The position numbers were made by a program, and so were the translations under genes. A stretch of DNA of 64,000 nucleotides from Metabacillus halosaccharovorans (GTDB taxonomy: Bacteria > Bacillota > Bacilli > Bacillales > Bacillaceae). Where the stretch lies: the NCBI RefSeq assembly GCF_002019635.1, contig NZ_KV917372.1:1-64000 (forward strand), given 5' to 3'. The notes below the pieces were generated by a model. That model had not been told where the DNA came from. It ran no database searches and saw only the letters and a program-made list of their open reading frames with translations. This document shows, piece by piece, positions 59,076 through 64,000 of this stretch. The first letter of the stretch is position 1; each line of letters opens with the position of its first letter.

Positions 59076-59828
59076 AAAACAACAGAAAACTTTACCGAAA
59101 AGGCTGATATATATGCGAAATATCGCCCACATTACCCTATTGAATATATCAATTATTTATTTTCAGCAAACAAACTGAAAGAGGATCAAATTGTTGCGGA
59201 TATTGGTTCAGGTACTGGGATTTTTAGCCTTCAGATGCTTGAAAAAGGTTTAAATGTTATTGGAGTAGAGCCAAATGATGACATGAGAAAGTTGGCTGAG
59301 CAATCATTAAAACGATTTTCTCGTTATACATCAATTAAGGCAACTGCTGAAAATACCACATTAGAAGGGGAAAGTATTGATTTAGTAACTGTTGCCCAAG
59401 CATTTCATTGGTTTGATAAAAAAGCATTCAAAATTGAATGTCAGCGGATATTGAAACAAAAGGCAAATGTCGCTCTTGTTTGGAATAGTAGAGATTTAAC
59501 TAACCCAATTATTAAAGAAATTTCAGAAATTTGCCAAAAGACCTGTCCGAATTTCAAAGGATTTAGTGGTGGAATGGAGGAATCTCCACAAATGTTTAAC
59601 TGCTTTTTTCAGGAAGGAAAGTATGAGTTTAAGAAGTATCAAAATGATTTGCAATATGATTATGAAGGGTTTTTAGGAAGGAATTTATCAGCGTCTTATG
59701 CTCCGAAAGAAAATGACAAAGAGTATAAACGTTTTGTTTTTCTTCTTTCAGAGTTATTCGAAAGGTACAGTGAAAATGGAAACATTGTACTCCAAAACAT
59801 TACGCGAAGTTATCTAGGAAATGTCTAG
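59073..59828 (+). CDS. Class I SAM-dependent methyltransferase
   Basis: A 251-residue methyltransferase of the Methyltransf_11/25 type. FTEKADIYAKYRPHYPIEYI is the usual N-terminal helix, IVADIGSGTGIFSLQMLEKG the SAM motif I, VIGVEPNDDMRKLAEQ motif II, and TVAQAFHWFDKKAF the post-motif with the typical QAFHWFD. Target unknown; relatives are often annotated as trans-aconitate-methyltransferase-like. GTG 59073 follows AAGG by seven bases. A duplicate survives only as a 43-codon deletion product at 55597. Confidence 0.88.
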   Translation: MKTTENFTEKADIYAKYRPHYPIEYINYLFSANKLKEDQIVADIGSGTGIFSLQMLEKGLNVIGVEPNDDMRKLAEQSLKRFSRYTSIKATAENTTLEGESIDLVTVAQAFHWFDKKAFKIECQRILKQKANVALVWNSRDLTNPIIKEISEICQKTCPNFKGFSGGMEESPQMFNCFFQEGKYEFKKYQNDLQYDYEGFLGRNLSASYAPKENDKEYKRFVFLLSELFERYSENGNIVLQNITRSYLGNV

Positions 59829-59975
59829 AATGGCAGGTTAGGTAAAGAAGAATTTTACATACTATCAGAGTACACTTTTTCAATAACTATCTTAAAATGT
59901 TTCCTTATATGGATATGGACAGCTGCATTATAATGAATAAGGAAGTTAACGATTGTATAAATTGGAGGGATTTGG

Positions 59976-60072
59976 TTGGGGGAACGATGGATTCTCTAAA
60001 CAATTAAATTGCTTACCAAAATGGCGTTGTGACCTTAAGAAAATGTTTATCGGCATTAAAGTGGGACTTTAG
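59976..60072 (+). pseudogene. Truncated DUF1349 copy
   Basis: TTGGGGGAACGATGGATTCT aligns with the start of the DUF1349 gene at 55984 but ends at TAA 59997 after seven codons. Beyond it LNCLPKWRC (aligned with LNSLLKWRC) continues in another frame and then fades. The preceding region 59915-59975 is also duplicated. Only about 30 codons remain. Between 59829 and 60225 I see no other gene; 60134-60163 holds a weak hairpin of the dispersed family. Confidence 0.72.
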
Positions 60073-60225
60073 TTTTTTGTGAAAAATTGGTTATTAATAT
60101 GTGCAATTCGCTTAAAGAATGATGTAGCAAACTCAACTTTTCTGGAACAAGAAAGAGTACCTTTTGCAGGATTAGAAAAGATCGAAAAAAGGTGCATCAC
60201 TTTGTGAATACACCACTCAAACAAA

Positions 60226-60696
60226 TTAATCCCAAATACGTATTCTTGGAACGCCTCCTGTTCGTAAATAATCCAATAGCTGTCCTGTATGGACAGATTC
60301 GTGATAGGCAATACGAAGTAGCATATCACCTAATTTCCTTATGTAGCCTACATCAGATCTGTCAATCAGTATGTTCTCTAAATCTTCTTGTGAAAAATCT
60401 TTAATATTATCGATAAACTGATTTCTATATGAATCTGCAAATTCTAATTCTGCTTTTACAGATGTGAAAGGCCGATTTTCGAAAGGGGAGTTGAAAATAG
60501 ATAAACTACCTCTATTTTGAATGGCCAAATGATAGTAATATTCGCTTTCCAAAACATGTCTAATCATTTCTAGGCAATTCATGGCCTCCTGATCTGGCTT
60601 CCATAGAAGGTATTCATTTGGAATAGATGTCCAAACCTTTATACTTCTTCTTCGAATTTCATTAAAGTTTAAAAGAATTAAATCAATAGAGTTCAT
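60226..60696 (-). CDS. DinB-family protein
   Basis: A 156-residue four-helix-bundle protein of the DinB/YfiT superfamily. Likely metal ligands are H47 (CLEMIRHVLESEYYY), then H132 and H136 in LRIAYHESVHTGQLLDYLR. Relatives include bacillithiol-dependent S-transferases and proteins of unknown role. It begins SIDLILLNFNEIRRRSIKVW. The start has GGGAGG upstream. It is monocistronic; a palindrome-like GGTATACC sits in its promoter. Confidence 0.85.
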   Translation of the reverse strand: MNSIDLILLNFNEIRRRSIKVWTSIPNEYLLWKPDQEAMNCLEMIRHVLESEYYYHLAIQNRGSLSIFNSPFENRPFTSVKAELEFADSYRNQFIDNIKDFSQEDLENILIDRSDVGYIRKLGDMLLRIAYHESVHTGQLLDYLRTGGVPRIRIWD

Positions 60697-61048
60697 ATAA
60701 CTTCCTCCCTTAAAAGGTATACCTTAATTATACACGAATAAACGTTCGTGAAAATATTACTATAGAAGCAAAAAAATACGCATTTCATGTTAAGAGTAAA
60801 GAGCCATCTTCAACGATAGATGTGTTTTTCGGGAATAGCGCTTACTGGGAGAGCTGAAAAGAAAAATGTGTTATGCAAGACCACAACAGGTTTTTGTTTA
60901 CTGGATGCTTATTTATCTGAGGATGCTCTGGAAGAAACGTATATAGGTTGGTCATGATCCACAGACGGCAACCCAGAATAGGTCTGTACTAAAGGATATT
61001 TTGGTGGAATAATTAGGTAAATGGGAATTATGACTCTGGAGGAGAAAA

Positions 61049-61114
61049 GTGAAGTTAATAAGAATATTTTTAGCGGCTTTCTTGATTAAAGTTATTTTGA
61101 TATTAAGCATTTAA
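61049..61114 (+). CDS. Possible 21-residue hydrophobic peptide
   Basis: GTG 61049, four bases after GGAGGAG, encodes MKLIRIFLAAFLIKVILILSI and stops. It could be a small membrane peptide or the stump of a signal peptide from a lost gene. Otherwise the gap 60697-61360 contains degenerate short frames (for example a plus-strand CLLDAYLSEDALEETYIGWS near 60900) that I cannot identify. Confidence 0.25.
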   Translation: MKLIRIFLAAFLIKVILILSI

Positions 61115-61369
61115 CATTATCTTTCATCATTCAAAATTTGGAGTAAGGCTTAAACTTTTTCTACATGAATTTTGTTCCTTTTTCAACAATCACTAATTAC
61201 TTTGATTCAAATAATTACATAGTTAGTAAAGCGCTAATCTTGGTAAGGGTGTGTGTTCTTTATCATGTTTTGTCCAGGATGTGTTTTTTGAAAAATTTTG
61301 CACCTGATTTAACAACCTCTTCACACCTGAACAAAATTGTCCTAAAAAGGAATAATTCCTATTTACAAA

Positions 61370-61384
61370 TCGTAATGATTACGA
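61370..61384 (+). promoter_or_regulatory. Zur box
   Basis: TCGTAATGATTACGA is a perfect 7-1-7 dyad equal to the B. subtilis Zur consensus, flanked by AAA and TAT. It lies 36 bases before the zinc-binding lipoprotein gene and overlaps its likely -10 region. A palindrome AGGAATAATTCCT lies just upstream (61348-61360). Confidence 0.88.
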
Positions 61385-61420
61385 TATATTATTTTATGTG
61401 AAATAAAGAGGAGGATACAT

Positions 61421-62989
61421 ATGAGAAAAATATGGATGGCTTTTCCTAGTTTATTGATTGTCTTTTTCCTTGCTGCATGTGGTGGAGACAATGCAAATAG
61501 AACTAATGGTGAGGAGGAGGAAGCTTCTTCAGCAGAGCAGCTGGAAATTTACACAACGGTATACCCACTTCAGTTTTTTGCAGAACAGATTGCAGGCGAA
61601 GAAGCGTTGGTCGAATCGATTTTGCCCCCTGGTTCGGACTCCCATACATTTGAGCCGACTACAAAAGAAATGATAAACATTGCAGAAGCAGATGCATTTA
61701 TTTTTAATGGTGCGGGATTAGAGACTTATGCTGAAAAAATCGCAAATGCGGTTGAATCAGAAGATGTGAAAATCATCGAAGCTGCCGTAGGAATTGAGTT
61801 GAATGAAAGTGATCACGACCATGACCACGATCACGACCATCACCACGATCATGGAGATCAGGACCCGCACGTGTGGCTTGATCCAATCCGTTCTATTAAA
61901 CTAGCCGAAAATGTAAAAGATATGTTAGTAGAGTTAAGGCCTGAAAAAGAAGAATTTTTTAATGAGAATTTTGAGTCACTAAAAGAGGAGCTTGAGGGTC
62001 TTCATGAAGAATTCTCCACTCAATTGAAAGAGACGCCAGGCAATCACTTCATTGTCTCTCATGCAGCTTATGGTTATTGGGAGGAAGCATACGATGTACA
62101 TCAAATTGCTGTCTCTGGCTTAAGTCCAACAGATGAGCCTTCACAAAAAGAGTTGGAGAATATTATTGAAACAGCCGATCAATATGGGTTACACTACGTC
62201 TTTTTCGAACAGAACATAACAACAAAAGTAGCGGAAGTCGTCAGAGAAGAAATTGGCGCAGAAACCCTTCGACTACATAATCTTTCAGTTTTAACAGAAG
62301 ATGATATCGAGAAGGAAGAGGACTATTTCACATTAATGCGTCAAAACCTTGCTCAATTGACGACTGCATTGGCAGATTCGGCTGCTGTAGAAGTTGATGA
62401 ACACGATCATGATCATAGTCACGAGCACAACCATGAATTAGACGAAGAGGCACAAAAAATCTATGATGGATATTTCGAAGATGATCAAATTAAAGATCGT
62501 GACTTATCAGACTGGGACGGTGACTGGCAATCCGTCTACCCTTATTTAATCGATGGAACATTAGACGAAGTATTCGCTCATAAAGCAGAAGAGGGAGATA
62601 TGACAGCTGAGGAATACAAAGAATACTATACAATCGGTTATAAAACAGCCGTGGATCGCATTATCATTGAGGGAAATACGTTTACCTTCTTTGAAGATGG
62701 CGAACAGTCGTCAGGAAGCTACGTCTATGACGGCTACGAAGTGCTGACCTATGAAAAAGGAAACCGCGGAGTGCGATACATTTTCAAACTTTCTGAAGAA
62801 CAGGAAGGAAAAATGCCAGCCTATATCCAGTTCAGTGATCACAGCATCGAACCAACCGATTCACATCACTATCACTTATATTGGGGAGATGACCGGGAAG
62901 CACTACTTGAAGAAGTAACTAACTGGCCGACCTATTACTTCTCTGATCTAAGCGGTGAGGAAATCGCTGAAGAAATGATGATGCATTGA
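61421..62989 (+). CDS. adcA: AdcA/ZnuA zinc-binding lipoprotein with ZinT domain
   Basis: A 522-residue zinc receptor. The leader MRKIWMAFPSLLIVFFLAAC has lipobox LAAC. The first part (residues 40-320) is a ZnuA-like cluster 9 binding protein with ligands H76 (GSDSHTFEPT), a His/Asp-rich loop (DHDHDHDHDHHHDHGDQDPH), H in PHVWLDPIRS, H in FIVSHAAYGYW and the later E/D. A second His-rich linker (EHDHDHSHEHNHE) joins a C-terminal ZinT/YodA domain (DWDGDWQSVYPYLIDGTLDE, then DSHHYHLYWGDD). This is the AdcA layout of streptococci. It should deliver zinc to an ABC importer, whose genes are not in this window. The Zur box indicates induction in zinc shortage. Confidence 0.95.
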   Translation: MRKIWMAFPSLLIVFFLAACGGDNANRTNGEEEEASSAEQLEIYTTVYPLQFFAEQIAGEEALVESILPPGSDSHTFEPTTKEMINIAEADAFIFNGAGLETYAEKIANAVESEDVKIIEAAVGIELNESDHDHDHDHDHHHDHGDQDPHVWLDPIRSIKLAENVKDMLVELRPEKEEFFNENFESLKEELEGLHEEFSTQLKETPGNHFIVSHAAYGYWEEAYDVHQIAVSGLSPTDEPSQKELENIIETADQYGLHYVFFEQNITTKVAEVVREEIGAETLRLHNLSVLTEDDIEKEEDYFTLMRQNLAQLTTALADSAAVEVDEHDHDHSHEHNHELDEEAQKIYDGYFEDDQIKDRDLSDWDGDWQSVYPYLIDGTLDEVFAHKAEEGDMTAEEYKEYYTIGYKTAVDRIIIEGNTFTFFEDGEQSSGSYVYDGYEVLTYEKGNRGVRYIFKLSEEQEGKMPAYIQFSDHSIEPTDSHHYHLYWGDDREALLEEVTNWPTYYFSDLSGEEIAEEMMMH

Positions 62990-63033
62990 TTAGCAACCTT
63001 TAAGATAAATCAATACAAAAACGATTTTAGTCA

Positions 63034-63075
63034 AATATCCGGTGCCCCTATCCATTGGTACCGGATATTTTTTAT
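63034..63075 (+). terminator. adcA terminator
   Basis: AATATCCGGT (63034-63043) and ACCGGATATT (63060-63069), a perfect 10-bp stem, then TTTTT. From 63076 to 63399 I see no convincing gene; a GTACC-containing segment resembles non-coding repeat DNA. Confidence 0.85.
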
Positions 63076-63399
63076 GAAATACGGCACTGTTGAACAGTAG
63101 GGTTGTGCTGTGCAGCAATGGTACCCCTTTTGGCAGCTTCTTAATTTCGTGTAAAATATTTATTAGCACCACTAAAAATGAGAAGTTAATCGTCTTAATT
63201 CCTTGATAGTACTGGGATTGAGGCTTTTTTAGTGTACAGAAACCAAGGATATGCGTTATTAACACCTCTAGAGGAATGAAACATCAGATTCTAAACATAT
63301 CTCTTTCTTCGGCATACGGGCCCGATTGTGGAAGATCTCCGTTAAGTATGCAGTAGACAACATATTGCGCAATAAATATGATGATTATGAGGTGACTTT

Positions 63400-63501
63400 G
63401 TGAACAATGTACTTAAGCTAACGGGCAAATTTAGTGGAAGAAGTTGGTTATTAGAGATAGAATTAATGAATAAAGAAATGGGGAGATTTGTGAATGAATA
63501 A
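63400..63501 (+). CDS. Possible 33-residue ORF
   Basis: GTG 63400, five bases after GAGGTG, encodes NNVLKLTGKFSGRSWLLEIE and a short tail, and overlaps the next ORF by eight bases (ATGAATAA). It could be a coupled small peptide or a chance frame. Confidence 0.25.
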   Translation: MNNVLKLTGKFSGRSWLLEIELMNKEMGRFVNE

Positions 63502-63673
63502 TTGGTGGTACAGTTTTTACTTCTTGATTTTAGGTGTCATTGCTTTTTTTACAGGAGAAATTATAACCTTTATAATGCTAGGCTTTATATTATTAAGCCT
63601 AAATAATATAAACAACACACTGAAAAAGATATACAAAGTTAATCAGCAAGATAAATTAGATTCAGAAGATTAG
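63494..63673 (+). CDS. 59-residue membrane protein
   Basis: ATG 63494 lies eight bases after GGGGAG. The protein has an N-terminal NNWWYSFYFLILGVIAFFTG helix, a second hydrophobic stretch (EIITFIMLGFILLSL) and a polar, charged tail (NTLKKIYKVNQQDKLDSED). It resembles the many small two-helix membrane proteins of Bacillus; no family recognised. Confidence 0.6.
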   Translation: MNNWWYSFYFLILGVIAFFTGEIITFIMLGFILLSLNNINNTLKKIYKVNQQDKLDSED

Positions 63674-63676
63674 TTA

Positions 63677-63696
63677 TTCTTATTGAAGTAACAGGG
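63677..63696. repeat. Dispersed motif TTCTTATTGAAGTAACAGGG
   Basis: Second copy of the motif at 36707-36726, followed here by CTTTTTT, so it may act as the 3' end of the preceding small gene. The region 63697-63926 shows nothing else. Confidence 0.5.
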
Positions 63697-63926
63697 GCTT
63701 TTTTATAAAAAGGAACGCTCTTTTCGGTATCTAATTAAAAGGAAGTAAATGTTATTATTATATTAAAGATGGTTGCTCTTCTATTATAGTCGGAGAAAGC
63801 TTTGCTACAATATTAAAAAAGGTAAACTTTGGAGGCACACCACTGCAATAAGACTTATAACGAAATTAAGATCTTGATATATCCCGTCAAGGACATAGTA
63901 TAAAACTAATAAAGGAGTTGTATAAA

Positions 63927-64000
63927 ATGGATGGAAAAAAAGATACAGTAATAAAACGCTCTTCAAAAGCAGTAAACATTCTATCTCAGATCAATAGTGA
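63927..64000 (+). CDS. Truncated gene at right edge
   Basis: ATG 63927 lies nine bases after AAAGGAG and starts MDGKKDTVIKRSSKAVNILS, continuing past the window end. It begins with a basic, soluble segment. Only 24 codons are visible, so no function can be given. Confidence 0.6.
   Translation, partial: MDGKKDTVIKRSSKAVNILSQINS

Noticed and set aside
60192-60404. 70-codon plus-strand frame
   Set aside because: Lies antisense within the DinB gene.
61814-61862. Short tandem-like GAYCAY repeats
   Set aside because: They encode the His/Asp metal loop of AdcA and are not a CRISPR or separate repeat.
62990-63265. 91-codon minus-strand frame after adcA
   Set aside because: It runs through the adcA terminator hairpin and lacks a ribosome site, so it is not a credible gene.

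Overview
The window is low-GC, Gram-positive Bacillaceae chromosome (Bacillus sensu lato). Lipobox signal peptides, strong GGAGG-type ribosome binding sites, frequent GTG/TTG starts, and relatives of YusW, AsnB, BlaR1/BlaI and PbpC-like proteins support this. No rRNA, tRNA, CRISPR array or complete prophage was seen. Many loci are decayed: an IS1595-family transposase, a YbfB-like MFS gene, a MurG paralogue, HIT, NUDIX and aminoglycoside phosphotransferase genes, and two halves of a duplicated locus. This looks like an accessory, rearranging part of a chromosome.

Layout. 1-10.6 kb: broken IS1595 transposase, two nitronate monooxygenases, a GNAT acetyltransferase, a HIT protein, a kinase-like protein, a LysR regulator beside a dead MFS gene, small membrane or lipoproteins, and a large membrane-anchored protein. 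10.9-16.4 kb: a rhamnoside-use operon (MFS transporter, an unlisted 32-residue membrane peptide, GH78 alpha-L-rhamnosidase) with a likely cre site and a convergent AraC regulator. 16.6-19.8 kb: a phage-type DnaD-like plus DnaB-like replication pair without other phage genes. 20-23.3 kb: YusW-like lipoprotein, macrolide-type glycosyltransferase, NhaC antiporter. 23.4-31 kb: class A beta-lactamase, BlaR1, BlaI and two class B penicillin-binding proteins. 31.4-35.6 kb: diguanylate cyclase, AraC regulator, GH1 glycosidase. 36-47 kb: gene remnants, a GC-richer kinase gene, MFS exporter, methyltransferase, a PhoP-box-preceded secreted phosphatase, VanZ-like protein. 47.2-48.0 kb: ANT(9)-like adenylyltransferase. 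48.4-54.2 kb: lipoprotein, two-component system, AsnB-type amidotransferase and LprI-like lipoprotein. 54.4-60.7 kb: membrane proteins, a duplicated methyltransferase/DUF1349 locus, DUF3231, GNAT and DinB. 61.4-63 kb: Zur-box-preceded AdcA/ZinT zinc lipoprotein. The window ends in a truncated gene.

The most coherent system is the beta-lactam locus at 23.4-31 kb. Five dyads of the form TTACA-NN-TGTAA sit on or next to the -10 elements of four promoters. These drive bla, blaI-blaR1, a PbpA/PbpH-like PBP and a 668-residue MecA/PbpC-like PBP with the MecA-type N-terminal domain. I infer one BlaR1/BlaI circuit that induces drug destruction and target replacement together.

A second envelope module (48.3-54.2 kb) joins a two-component system to an AsnB-type enzyme and a lysozyme-inhibitor-like lipoprotein. 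Other visible control sites are a four-repeat Pho box before the phosphatase, a perfect Zur box before AdcA, and near-consensus cre sites before both glycosidase loci. Repeats shape the region too: one dispersed hairpin repeat supplies the same C-terminal tail to two unrelated proteins, and a promoter-leader block recurs at three loci.
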